This document shows, one piece after another, positions 32,548 through 41,087 of a DNA stretch of 64,000 bases. The position numbers and the translations under genes are program-made. The notes below the pieces were generated by a model, which made no database searches, had not been told where the DNA came from, and saw only the letters and a program-made list of their open reading frames with translations. Origin of the DNA: Luteibacter rhizovicinus DSM 16549 (GTDB lineage Bacteria > Pseudomonadota > Gammaproteobacteria > Xanthomonadales > Rhodanobacteraceae). Position 1 is the stretch's first letter, and the number at the start of each line of letters is the position of its first letter. The stretch is from positions 3,562,001-3,626,000 of the forward strand of contig NZ_CP017480.1 in NCBI RefSeq assembly GCF_001887595.1. Direction: 5' to 3'.

Positions 32548-34737
32548 ATGCAAGCCATCGTCGATACCACCTGGGCGCCAGGCGCCGCTGCCCTTCGTTC
32601 CGGCGAAGGCGCGGCGGCGACGCGATGTCACACCGGCGACTCGCTCCTGGCCCGCTACGAGGCCGTGCGCGCGCGCACCGAGGCGCTGATCGCCTCGCTG
32701 GACGCCGAAGACATGGTTGTCCAGTCCATGCCCGATGCCAGCCCCGCCAAGTGGCATCTCGCACACACCACCTGGTTTTTCGAAACCTTCCTGCTCGGAC
32801 CAAACGTGCCGGGTTACCAGGTGTTCGATGCGGATTTCGGCTACCTCTTCAATTCGTATTACGAGGCTGTCGGCCCGCGACATCCGCGGCCGCTGCGTGG
32901 CCTGCTCACCCGCCCGTCAGTGGCGCAGGTGATGGCCTATCGCCACCACGTGGACACGCACATGCGTGCCTTCCTGCAGGACCAGCCCCCGGCGGAACTG
33001 GAAGCGCTGCTGCACCTGGGTTTCGCCCACGAGGAGCAGCACCAGGAACTGCTGGTGATGGACATGCAGCACCTGTTCGCCCAGTCACCGCTCAAGCCCG
33101 CAGTCGATCCGGCGTGGCCGTCGCAGGCCCCCGGTCCCGCGGGACGATTCCGTCGCGTCGGAGGCGGCCCCGTGCGTATCGGCGCCGTCGATGAGCCGTT
33201 CGCGTTCGACAATGAAGGTCCCCGGCACACGGTGTGGCTGGAGCCGTTCGAGATCGCCGACCGTCTCGTCACCAATGGGCAGTGGCTGGCCTTCATGGCG
33301 CTGGGCGGCTACCGCCGTGCGGACCTCTGGCTGTCGGACGGCTGGGCGCAGCGTCAGGAAGAGGGCTGGGAAGCACCGCTGTACTGGCGCCGCGAGGACG
33401 ACGTCTGGTCGCATATGACGCCGGGCGGCTGGAGGCCGGTCGACCCCGATGCCGCCGTGAGCCATATCAGCTACTACGAAGCGGAAGCCTTCGCGCGCTG
33501 GGCCGGCGCGCGTCTGCCGGTCGAGGCGGAGTGGGAGCATGCCGTGCGCACGCGCACCGACCTGGACCAGGTCGCCGATGTGGCCTGGCAGTGGACCGCC
33601 AGCGCCTATTCGCCGTATCCCGGTTTCCGCGCGACGGACGATGCCGTCGGCGAATACAACGGCAAGTTCATGAGCGGGCAGATGGTGCTTCGCGGTGGCG
33701 CCAGCGTGACGCCGCCGCACCACGCCCGCCCCTCGTACCGGAACTTCTACCGCCCGGGCCAGCGCTGGATGTTCGCCGGCCTGCGCCTGGCCCGGGACGT
33801 CGGCCACTCGCCCGACGACGACCGCCTGACCTTCCTGCGCGACACCCTCGCGGGGTTGTCCGCGTCGCCGAAAGCGTTCTCGCCGAAGTATTTCTACGAT
33901 GCGGCCGGATCGGCCCTGTTCGAAGCGATCTGTGTCACGCCGGAGTACTACCCGACGCGGACCGAAACCGCGCTGTTGCATGACATCGCACCGGCGCTGG
34001 CGGCGACGATTCCCGAGGGCGCCGTGCTGCTCGAACTGGGCAGTGGCGCGAGCGACAAGACGCGCGTGCTGCTCGACGCGGCTCCGCAGATTTCGGCGTA
34101 CGTTCCGGTGGATATCAGCGTCGATGCGCTCAACGGCGCCGTCGAACGGTTGCGCTCGGCTTACCCGGCGTTGGAGGTGCACCCGGTGGTCGGTGACTTC
34201 ACCCAGGCGATCCATGTCCCAGAAGCCCTGGCGGGACGGCCGGTTGTGGCGTTCTTCCCGGGTTCGACGATCGGCAACTTCGTCGCGGAGGAAGCGATCG
34301 CGCTGTTGCGGTCCGTGCGCGAACGTCTTGGACCGGATGCCCACTTCATCGTTGGTGCCGATCAGGTCAAGCCGATCGACACACTGATTGCCGCTTACGA
34401 CGACGCCGAGGGTGTGACGGCCGCGTTCAATCGCAATGTGCTGGTGAGGATCAATCGCGAGCTGGGTGGTGACTTCGATCCGCAGGCCTTCGAGCACCGC
34501 GCTGTCTGGAATGCGCAGCGCGAGCGCATCGAGATGCATCTGGTAAGTCGCCGGGCCCAGCAGGTCACGGTGGCTGGCCAGCACTTCCGGTTCGCCGCCG
34601 GTGAGTCCATCCACACCGAGAACTCGCACAAGTTCACACCGGCGTCGTTTGCACGGCTTGCCGAAGCGGGTGGCTGGCGGGTCGATCAACAGTGGATCTC
34701 GCCTGACCCGGCCTTCGGTATCTTCGCGCTACTGTAG
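32548..34737 (+). CDS. Fused ergothioneine synthase: EgtB sulfoxide synthase + EgtD histidine trimethyltransferase
   Basis: 729 residues carrying two enzymes. Residues 1-417 are EgtB: a DinB-like N-terminal domain with candidate iron ligands His73 (HLAHTTWFF), His161 and His165 (HEEQHQE), then an FGE-sulfatase fold (WLSDGWAQ, LPVEAEWEHA, GGASVTPPHHARPSYRNFY). Residues 418-729 are EgtD: KYFYDAAGSALFEAI, SAM loop ELGSGASDKTR, then Met663 (IEMHL) and Glu691 (TENSHKF), the histidine-binding positions. Together they would turn histidine, SAM, O2 and a thiol into the hercynine sulfoxide. EgtC and EgtE are not adjacent. The C-terminal half excludes the ovothiol enzyme OvoA. Confidence 0.92.
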   Translation: MQAIVDTTWAPGAAALRSGEGAAATRCHTGDSLLARYEAVRARTEALIASLDAEDMVVQSMPDASPAKWHLAHTTWFFETFLLGPNVPGYQVFDADFGYLFNSYYEAVGPRHPRPLRGLLTRPSVAQVMAYRHHVDTHMRAFLQDQPPAELEALLHLGFAHEEQHQELLVMDMQHLFAQSPLKPAVDPAWPSQAPGPAGRFRRVGGGPVRIGAVDEPFAFDNEGPRHTVWLEPFEIADRLVTNGQWLAFMALGGYRRADLWLSDGWAQRQEEGWEAPLYWRREDDVWSHMTPGGWRPVDPDAAVSHISYYEAEAFARWAGARLPVEAEWEHAVRTRTDLDQVADVAWQWTASAYSPYPGFRATDDAVGEYNGKFMSGQMVLRGGASVTPPHHARPSYRNFYRPGQRWMFAGLRLARDVGHSPDDDRLTFLRDTLAGLSASPKAFSPKYFYDAAGSALFEAICVTPEYYPTRTETALLHDIAPALAATIPEGAVLLELGSGASDKTRVLLDAAPQISAYVPVDISVDALNGAVERLRSAYPALEVHPVVGDFTQAIHVPEALAGRPVVAFFPGSTIGNFVAEEAIALLRSVRERLGPDAHFIVGADQVKPIDTLIAAYDDAEGVTAAFNRNVLVRINRELGGDFDPQAFEHRAVWNAQRERIEMHLVSRRAQQVTVAGQHFRFAAGESIHTENSHKFTPASFARLAEAGGWRVDQQWISPDPAFGIFALL

Positions 34738-34750
34738 GGTTCGGGCTGTG

Positions 34751-34832
34751 GTAGGAGCCGATTCATCGGCGAAAGAGTGCTCGCGGCAAGCTTGCCCGCT
34801 GCCGCGGGATCGCCGATGAATCGGCTCCTGCC
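34751..34832. repeat. REPIN between convergent egtBD and pgaD
   Basis: GTAGGAGCCGATTCATCGGC (from 34751) and the inverted ATCGCCGATGAATCGGCTCC (from 34809) enclose about 36 bases. The position between two stop codons suggests it also serves as a bidirectional 3' hairpin. Confidence 0.87.
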
Positions 34833-34842
34833 AAAAGCCGGT

Positions 34843-35286
34843 TTAGCGGACCTGGTCGACCGTCATGAATCCTGCGTCGCTCACGCTCACCACGGCACGC
34901 CGATGTGCCTGGATGCTGACGGCATCCTCGGTGCTCGCGCCGATCACGCGGGCCGTGGCTTCGACGCCGACGGGGTTGTTACCACGACGCTTCTGCTTGC
35001 CGGCGAAGCGCGCGCGGTTGTAGCCGGCCCAGGCACTGAAGACCAGTGCGCAGATGATGGCGGCGATCAGCACGACGCTGAGGTCGCCTTCCTTGTGGGA
35101 CGGTTCCAGCACGTAAAGCTGCAGCCAGGCACTGCGAACGCCAAAGGCCCAGGCGCCCAGGGTGATCAGCGGTAGCCAGAGGAAGGCCCAGAAAAGCCAG
35201 GCGACGATGGTGACGATGCCGAACATCGCTTTCTGCATCGACGACTGGCGTTCGGGCCGCTGGATCATGATTGCTTCGGCTTTCAT
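34843..35286 (-). CDS. pgaD: PgaD, accessory subunit of PNAG synthase (copy 1)
   Basis: 147 residues with two transmembrane helices (FGIVTIVAWLFWAFLWLPLI and LSVVLIAAIICALVFSAWAG). PgaD partners PgaC in the inner membrane and, in E. coli, the pair is activated allosterically by c-di-GMP. The ATG at 35286 overlaps the pgaC stop as ATGA. It has a long soluble tail after the helices, as in the second copy at 40.6 kb. Confidence 0.88.
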   Translation of the reverse strand: MKAEAIMIQRPERQSSMQKAMFGIVTIVAWLFWAFLWLPLITLGAWAFGVRSAWLQLYVLEPSHKEGDLSVVLIAAIICALVFSAWAGYNRARFAGKQKRRGNNPVGVEATARVIGASTEDAVSIQAHRRAVVSVSDAGFMTVDQVR

Positions 35287-36533
35287 CGAAGTCCCCTGTC
35301 CGGGCTGACCCATACCGCCCGCGTGCCCTTGCGCTTCATCAGCGCCTTGGGCATCGCGACGATCGAGGTCGCCGTGTTGAGGATCCAGTACACCAGTGGG
35401 TACCAGATCATCCAGTAGTAATTGCGGCCGATGCGCGTTTCATAGCGGCGATCGACCAGGAGGCTGATCAGGAACTGCAGCAGGCAGATCGCCCCCAGGA
35501 CCACGCCATGCCACTGCGGCAACAGCGTCGCGATGTAGAGCGAGGGCGGCAGGTCGATCAGGTGGCCGAGCACCCACAGGGTGACGATGATCGCCATGGT
35601 GTACGACCAGACCAGGCTCATGACGTACTCGATGGCCACCGGCCACATGCGACGCTGGCGCCAGGCAAACAGCTTCTTCGTATAGCGCAGCAGCACTTCG
35701 GAACCACCCTGGGCCCAGCGCAGGCGTTGCTTCCACAAGCCGCGCAGCGTCTCGGGCATCAGGATCCAGCAAAGCGCATTCGGTTCGTAGCGGATTTCCC
35801 AATGGCGCATTTGCAGACGCCAGCTGATGTCGATGTCCTCGGTGACCATGTCGGTGTTCCAGTAGCCGACATCGTGCAGGGCGCTCTTGCGGAAGGCGGC
35901 GATCACGCCGGATACCGTGAAGATGCGGCCGTAGACACGTTGCGCCCGCTTGATCAGGCCGATGATCGACGAGAACTCGCCGACCTGCAGCTTGCCCAGC
36001 AGGGTGGAGCGGTTACGGATACGTGGATTGCCGGTCACCGCGGCCACGCGGGGGCTGTCCAGCATGTGCGAGAGCAACCAGTGAGTGGCGTAGTCGTCGA
36101 GCAAAGCGTCGCCATCGACGCAGACCAGGAAGTCCGCGTTCGAGGCAAGGGCGGCGGCGCGCAGGCCCATGGCCTTGCCCTGGTTGCTCGCCATATGGAT
36201 CACCCGAAGCTTCGGGTACTGGTCCATCAGCTGATCGAGCTGGGCGCCCGTGTCGTCGGTCGAACCGTCGTTGATCGCGATGATCTCGAAGTTCGGGTAC
36301 TGCTGGGAGGCCAGGTGCGCGATGGTCTCGCGAACCTGTTCGCCTTCGTTATGGCAGGGCACCACGAGGGTGACCATCGGGTAGGACTCTAGCGCGGGCG
36401 GCTTCACGCGCACCGGCTCGTTACGTTCCCAGCGCATGAAATAGATCACACCGCCGGTCATCCAGATGAGTGACATCACCAGCGGATAGAAGAACGCGAA
36501 TTCCAGCAGGACGTGGAGAATGCCGCCGTTCAT
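35283..36533 (-). CDS. pgaC: PgaC, poly-beta-1,6-N-acetylglucosamine synthase (copy 1)
   Basis: 416 residues, family 2 glycosyltransferase. Nucleotide-sugar motif NDGSTDDTG, DGDALLDD, the acceptor-site ED in MVTEDIDISW, and QRLRWAQGG, with transmembrane helices at both ends. It polymerises UDP-GlcNAc across the inner membrane. It overlaps pgaB and pgaD by ATGA. The paralogue at 41.1 kb is very similar through the catalytic core. Confidence 0.95.
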   Translation of the reverse strand: MNGGILHVLLEFAFFYPLVMSLIWMTGGVIYFMRWERNEPVRVKPPALESYPMVTLVVPCHNEGEQVRETIAHLASQQYPNFEIIAINDGSTDDTGAQLDQLMDQYPKLRVIHMASNQGKAMGLRAAALASNADFLVCVDGDALLDDYATHWLLSHMLDSPRVAAVTGNPRIRNRSTLLGKLQVGEFSSIIGLIKRAQRVYGRIFTVSGVIAAFRKSALHDVGYWNTDMVTEDIDISWRLQMRHWEIRYEPNALCWILMPETLRGLWKQRLRWAQGGSEVLLRYTKKLFAWRQRRMWPVAIEYVMSLVWSYTMAIIVTLWVLGHLIDLPPSLYIATLLPQWHGVVLGAICLLQFLISLLVDRRYETRIGRNYYWMIWYPLVYWILNTATSIVAMPKALMKRKGTRAVWVSPDRGLR

Positions 36534-38413
36534 CGGGTCGGCTCCGGGTAGGGGTAATCGGATGCCGAGATGAACGGCCGGATGGTTTCGAGGTCCGGGT
36601 GGTCGTGCAGGAAGTCGTCCGGGTAATAGCCGATGTGCCGTGCACCGGCGGCCTGCACCGTGCGCAGGCGCTGCGCCAGATCGCTGTCGTTGATCGGGGT
36701 ATGGGTGCGCCAGTTCCGCGTCGCGAATTCGAACAGGGTGCGATCGAAGCCGTTCGGCACCGCCCCGACCTGCGCGGCCAGGTGCTTGTACCAGCCGATG
36801 CGATCCGATTGCTGGTCCAGCTGGGGCATCGCCATCAGTGCCGTCATGTCATAGGCCTTGAGAAAGGCGGGAAGGCTCTGCGCCGTCCAGGCTTCCGCAT
36901 TCGGCTGCAGGACGGGGAGGGCGTACAGGTTGCGTGCCGTGCGTAGCTGCGGGCGCCACTTCTGCATGCGCTCGGACAGCTCCAGCGTGAAGTCGATCAA
37001 GGCCTGGGTGTTCTGTGCCGGTGTGTTCTTCGCCCACGGGCCGAGGTGGTCGGTGTCGCGGATATAGGCATCGTCGGAGAACAGCACACCTGCCGTATCG
37101 GCATGCATGGCGAGATCTTCGTAGACGTCGCCGATCATGGCGCGAACCTTCGGGTCGTAGGGTGCCAGCCGGAAGTGGTCGCCGCCGGGTTTCGGCTCGC
37201 CGGCGAGCGAAGGAAGATCCTTGCCGTCCGGAAAACGGAAAGCGAGCACGGGCATCCACGCGTAAACGCGTACGCCGGCGCGGGTGCGCAGCTGCCAGGA
37301 CACCCGCGAGAACAGGTCGGCCCGCATCGGCAGGTGGCGGTTCGGGAAGTACACCGCATCCGCAACGCCGTCGCCATCGGGGTCCGCGTACGCCTGCAGC
37401 CAGACCTGGCTCGGATGCAGACGCTTGATGCGGTCGAGCAGTTTGGAAAGGTTGCGATCCTGCTGGGCCGGATCCGGGTCGTAGACGTAGTCGAGGTCGA
37501 CCTGCACGGCACGCGTGGGCTCGATGCGATCCAGGTGACGCAGGAGCCAGCCCAGGCGGTTCGCCGTGATATTGCCGCTGACCAGCAGACGCGGAATGGT
37601 CTTGCCGACTTCGAGCGTGGGCAGGCGGTCGCCCAGGCTGAAGGTCACCGGCATGCCGTGCTCGGCCGCCACCTGGCGCCCGACGCGGGTATAGGCTCCG
37701 TAAGGCCACGCAACGGCGCGCGGGCGAACGCCCGTATGCGCGGCGATTTCGTCGGCACTGTGCTGCAGGTCGGCTCCGATGCGCGCGCGGTACTGTGCCT
37801 CGTCCTCGTAGACGTGCGCCTTGTCGTCGTAGCGCAGCGAGGCTGCCGCGGGCAGCAGGTTGCCCTGCGGGTTGCCGTTGGTCCCCTCGTGCAAGCCCCA
37901 GGAGTGCGACGCGAATTCCACCAGTCCGCCCTTGTGCATCTCGGACACCTGGTCCCAGGTGAGGAAGCAGTCGCGATCGCAGTCGGAACCGTTATAAGGC
38001 ATGCGCTTGCCGGCGGGCAGGTCGATCCAGGAGCCGACGATGGCGGCTACCGCCGGGTAGTTGTAGGCGCGCAACAGCGGCCAGACACGCGTATAGAAGC
38101 TTTCCAGACCATCGTCGAAGGTGAGCAGGACAGCATTGGCCGGCAGCGCCGCGCCGCCGTGGCTCGCATCGACAACCTGCTGCAGGCTGACCATGTTGTA
38201 GCCGTTGGCTTTGAGCCAGTCGAAGTGCGAAATCAGGTGGTCGGTGCTGGTGGCATCGGGATCGCGGTCGGCGCGGAGGCCGACGTCGTCGCGAACGTCG
38301 TGATACGCGAGCACGATCAGCGAAGGCCGCACGGGCGTGACGGTCTGCGCGAAAGCGGGGAGCGCGAGCCCGAGCAGGGCTAGCAGGAACAACAGCGAAC
38401 GCATGACTCTCAT
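36530..38413 (-). CDS. pgaB: PgaB, PNAG N-deacetylase
   Basis: 627 residues. A signal peptide (LLFLLALLGLALPAFA) is followed by an N-terminal polysaccharide deacetylase domain (YHDVRDD, TFDDGLESFY, SHSWGLHEG) and a C-terminal glycoside-hydrolase-like domain (DYVYDPDP, DDAYIRD). It partly deacetylates PNAG in the periplasm so it can leave the cell. E. coli PgaB is a lipoprotein; here the signal ends ALPAFAQ with no lipobox cysteine, so this one is probably soluble or held otherwise. ATGA overlaps on both sides. Confidence 0.93.
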   Translation of the reverse strand: MRVMRSLLFLLALLGLALPAFAQTVTPVRPSLIVLAYHDVRDDVGLRADRDPDATSTDHLISHFDWLKANGYNMVSLQQVVDASHGGAALPANAVLLTFDDGLESFYTRVWPLLRAYNYPAVAAIVGSWIDLPAGKRMPYNGSDCDRDCFLTWDQVSEMHKGGLVEFASHSWGLHEGTNGNPQGNLLPAAASLRYDDKAHVYEDEAQYRARIGADLQHSADEIAAHTGVRPRAVAWPYGAYTRVGRQVAAEHGMPVTFSLGDRLPTLEVGKTIPRLLVSGNITANRLGWLLRHLDRIEPTRAVQVDLDYVYDPDPAQQDRNLSKLLDRIKRLHPSQVWLQAYADPDGDGVADAVYFPNRHLPMRADLFSRVSWQLRTRAGVRVYAWMPVLAFRFPDGKDLPSLAGEPKPGGDHFRLAPYDPKVRAMIGDVYEDLAMHADTAGVLFSDDAYIRDTDHLGPWAKNTPAQNTQALIDFTLELSERMQKWRPQLRTARNLYALPVLQPNAEAWTAQSLPAFLKAYDMTALMAMPQLDQQSDRIGWYKHLAAQVGAVPNGFDRTLFEFATRNWRTHTPINDSDLAQRLRTVQAAGARHIGYYPDDFLHDHPDLETIRPFISASDYPYPEPTR

Positions 38414-40437
38414 TCTCCCCAGTGCAGGGTAAGGTCGAGGACGACGCGATGTTCGCGGCGGCCATCGTAGGGTTGGTTGTGCCAGCCGATGCCCCAGCCC
38501 AGGCGGATACCCGCGCGCGGCTGGAAGATCTGGCCGTAGCGGATGCTGGCCATCCAGTCGGTGGCGTAGCCTTGTTCGGCGTACTGGCCGACGGCGACGT
38601 CGATGCGCTGGGTGACCTGACGCTCGTAGAACTGGCCGAGCAGGTTCTGCAGACGTCCGGTCAGGGCGTAGCTGTTGTCGCGGCGGGGATTGAAGTACGG
38701 GCGATCGGTCTGCGTGTTCATCGAGCCGCCCAGTTCCACGCCGCCATCGAAGGCGAGGTTGGGGGCGGTATACACCCGTTGCGTGAAGGCGGCGAGCCAG
38801 CCGGTGCGCTTGTTGCCATCGCTGAAATCGTCGCGCGACAGGCCCAGGCGCGCCTGGGTCAGCTCGCTGGCACGCCAGGTCACGGCGGTGTCGATCGTCT
38901 TGGCCGAGATGCCGTAGTACTGCGCGCGCAGCGGCGTGTCTTCGCCGGCCGTGCTGAAGTCGGCAGCGATCGCCCAGTGATCGCTCAGTGACCAGTCGAA
39001 ACCGGCTTCGATCGCCGTCTTGCCGACGTAGCGGTCTGCCGCGGGAAGGGCCTGCACGTAGACCTCGAGGCCACGCGCATAACCGCGCACGCCCAGGCCG
39101 AAGCGTGTGCGGCGGACATCGCCTTCGGGCAGGTCGGCCGTGGAGTAGCGACCGAGCGCGAGCACGCGCCAGTGATCGTCGATCAAGGGGCTTGCGATCG
39201 TAGCCACGGTCGCACTGTCACGGTCACCATAGTCGGGGCTGGAGCCCTTGCCGTTCTCCTGGCTGATATCGAATTGCCAGCCACGTTCGCGCTCCCACGA
39301 TTGCACGGCGCGGTCCACGCGATCGGTGCGGTTGCCCACGACCTTGGCTTCCGCAAGGTTTTCGTCGATCCCTTCGTAATCGTGAAGCGCACGCTGGGTG
39401 TCGGCCGCATCGAGGTAGGAGTCGACATCGCGCGGGTTCAAGGTATCGGCGATGGCCAGGTCGTCCTGGGCGCGCCGCGGCCAGCCACGCGCCAGTTCCA
39501 CCATGCCGAGCTGGCGGCGGATGTTCGACTCGGCGGGTGCTTCACGGCTGAGCGGGACGATGCGTGCATACGCGTCGGCTTGCATGTCGACGATGCTGCG
39601 CGCGGAGATCGCGGCGGATTCGGCATCGAACTTGCGCGGGTTCTGGATCGGCAGGCGGATGCCGGGTACGCGGACCCAGGGCTGCTCCTTTGCGGCGAGG
39701 GTATCGATCGTGGCGAGAGCCTTCGCGGTTTCGCCCGACTCCAGATAGGCGTACATCAGCCCGATGCGCGGATCGATCTCGGCATCGTCGTAAGGACCGG
39801 GGTCCTTCGCGATGCTGTCTTCGTAAAGTCGTGCGGCTTCGGCGGGCCGCCGCCGCGCAAGGAGGGCATCTGCGGCGTTTCGCTCGGCGTACGCGGGAAG
39901 GGTGACGCCTTGCGCATGAAGGGCGTCGTAGCGCTGCGCCGCCTCGCCGGTAAGGCCGGCCTGGTCGAGCGCGACGATGAGGTCGAACTGCTCCCGCTGA
40001 CGCATGTCGGCGGGCAGCAGAGGATCGTCGGCCAGGCGCCGCGCGTCGGCAACGGCGCGGTCCGCTTCGGCATATGGCGCCCGCATGTCGGCCGGCTCGC
40101 CCATGGCCCAGCGGGTTTCGCGCGCGACATGGTCAGCCTCAAGGCGCGCCTTGTCCGTCTGGCTCTGTGGCGGCTGCAACGTCGACGCCAGTTCCCTGGC
40201 GCGCGTCGTTGCGCCCATTTCCGTCAATAAAGTGACGTTGAGCGTCTGCGCCTCATGGTCATCCGGCCAGCGGGCGAGGAGGGCCTGGCAGTGGGCCAAG
40301 GCCTCGATCCGATGACCCTGGTCACGCTCCTGGCGAACCTTGGCGATGAGCGCATCGCGCTCGGGGGGTGCCGCAGCCTGTGCCACAGGCCCATGCAGGG
40401 CCAGGAGCAGCGCAAGGCAGAGCCTGGCGCGCGGCAT
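38410..40437 (-). CDS. pgaA: PgaA, outer-membrane PNAG export porin
   Basis: About 675 residues: signal peptide (MPRARLCLALLLALHGPVAQ), periplasmic TPR-like helical domain with repeated ALA-motifs to about residue 380, then a C-terminal beta barrel ending VVLDLTLHWGE. It is somewhat shorter than E. coli PgaA (about 800). The ATG at 40437 gives the best signal peptide; in-frame ATGs at 40461 and 40476 would add 8 or 13 residues. A CRP/Clp-like palindrome lies about 100 bases upstream. Confidence 0.9.
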   Translation of the reverse strand: MPRARLCLALLLALHGPVAQAAAPPERDALIAKVRQERDQGHRIEALAHCQALLARWPDDHEAQTLNVTLLTEMGATTRARELASTLQPPQSQTDKARLEADHVARETRWAMGEPADMRAPYAEADRAVADARRLADDPLLPADMRQREQFDLIVALDQAGLTGEAAQRYDALHAQGVTLPAYAERNAADALLARRRPAEAARLYEDSIAKDPGPYDDAEIDPRIGLMYAYLESGETAKALATIDTLAAKEQPWVRVPGIRLPIQNPRKFDAESAAISARSIVDMQADAYARIVPLSREAPAESNIRRQLGMVELARGWPRRAQDDLAIADTLNPRDVDSYLDAADTQRALHDYEGIDENLAEAKVVGNRTDRVDRAVQSWERERGWQFDISQENGKGSSPDYGDRDSATVATIASPLIDDHWRVLALGRYSTADLPEGDVRRTRFGLGVRGYARGLEVYVQALPAADRYVGKTAIEAGFDWSLSDHWAIAADFSTAGEDTPLRAQYYGISAKTIDTAVTWRASELTQARLGLSRDDFSDGNKRTGWLAAFTQRVYTAPNLAFDGGVELGGSMNTQTDRPYFNPRRDNSYALTGRLQNLLGQFYERQVTQRIDVAVGQYAEQGYATDWMASIRYGQIFQPRAGIRLGWGIGWHNQPYDGRREHRVVLDLTLHWGE

Positions 40438-40572
40438 GCGGATGTCCCGCTGAAAAATCATCAAAGTTGATCCCATCCCGACAACATGACCTGTCTCGAT
40501 CGTGCCGGATATTCATTCCCGGCAACGGAGGTTTAAAGAAGCCCGCCATCGTAAAGGCAAGCACCGTGCCAC

Positions 40573-40590
40573 ATGTGATGCGCGTCACAT
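40573..40590. promoter_or_regulatory. CRP/Clp-type binding site upstream of pgaA
   Basis: ATGTGA-TGCGCG-TCACAT has perfect 6-base arms and contains the CRP consensus TGTGA-N6-TCACA. It lies in the 140-180-base gap between pgaD copy 2 and pgaA. In Xanthomonadales the CRP homologue Clp binds this consensus and loses DNA binding when it binds c-di-GMP, so the site could tie PNAG export to c-di-GMP. Confidence 0.75.
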
Positions 40591-40616
40591 TTTTCTGGCG
40601 GTTCGAAGAACGGCGT

Positions 40617-41087
40617 TCAGGCTTGCGACGCGCGGGTACCCGTGTCGGATGTCTTCACGCCGATGTGCCCGTCGTCGTCGATGCTTAATACGGCGCGGCG
40701 ACTGTCCTGGATGCGAAGCGCCTCGGCGGTCGATGTGCCCAGCGATTCCGCCGCAGCGGGCAGCGATACCGCGCCGGCCTTGCGGCGACGCTGGCGCCCT
40801 CCCTGTTTACGTCTTCCCTCGTAGAGCGACCAGGCGAGGAACACCAGCAGGCTCAGCGGCGCCAGCCAAACGATGTCGACCAGCTCGCGTGTGCTGCTGA
40901 GGACGACACGGGGTATCCAGCGTTCGACGTGCACCGGGATGTCCAGCGCGCGGGCCACCCGGTGCAGCGCAGGCAGCCAGAGCAGGCCCCAGAGCAGCCA
41001 GGCGAGCACGGTGAGCACGCCGTACAGTGCGCGCCGTGGCAGTGACTGGCGCTCGGGTTGGTCGATGACGATCGCTTCGGCTTTCAT
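40617..41087 (-). CDS. pgaD: PgaD paralogue (copy 2)
   Basis: 156 residues; starts MKAEAIVIDQPERQSLPRRA, closely like copy 1 (MKAEAIMIQRPERQS). It has two transmembrane helices and the same tail (TSTAEALRIQDSRRAVLSI). It overlaps pgaC copy 2 by ATGA. The two copies differ across most of the helices, so the duplication is not recent or the copies have diverged in function. Confidence 0.85.
   Translation of the reverse strand: MKAEAIVIDQPERQSLPRRALYGVLTVLAWLLWGLLWLPALHRVARALDIPVHVERWIPRVVLSSTRELVDIVWLAPLSLLVFLAWSLYEGRRKQGGRQRRRKAGAVSLPAAAESLGTSTAEALRIQDSRRAVLSIDDDGHIGVKTSDTGTRASQA

Noticed and set aside
33085..34689. 534-codon open frame antisense to the ergothioneine gene
   Set aside because: The plus-strand EgtB-EgtD protein keeps all catalytic residues over the same interval; the antisense frame is Arg/His-rich shadow sequence.
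32548..34737. Ovothiol synthase OvoA
   Set aside because: OvoA also joins a sulfoxide synthase to a methyltransferase, but here the C-terminal half has the EgtD signatures (KYFYDAAGSALFEAI, ELGSGASDKTR, TENSHKF).
37046..38383. 445-codon frame antisense to pgaB
   Set aside because: Shadow of a well-conserved deacetylase gene.
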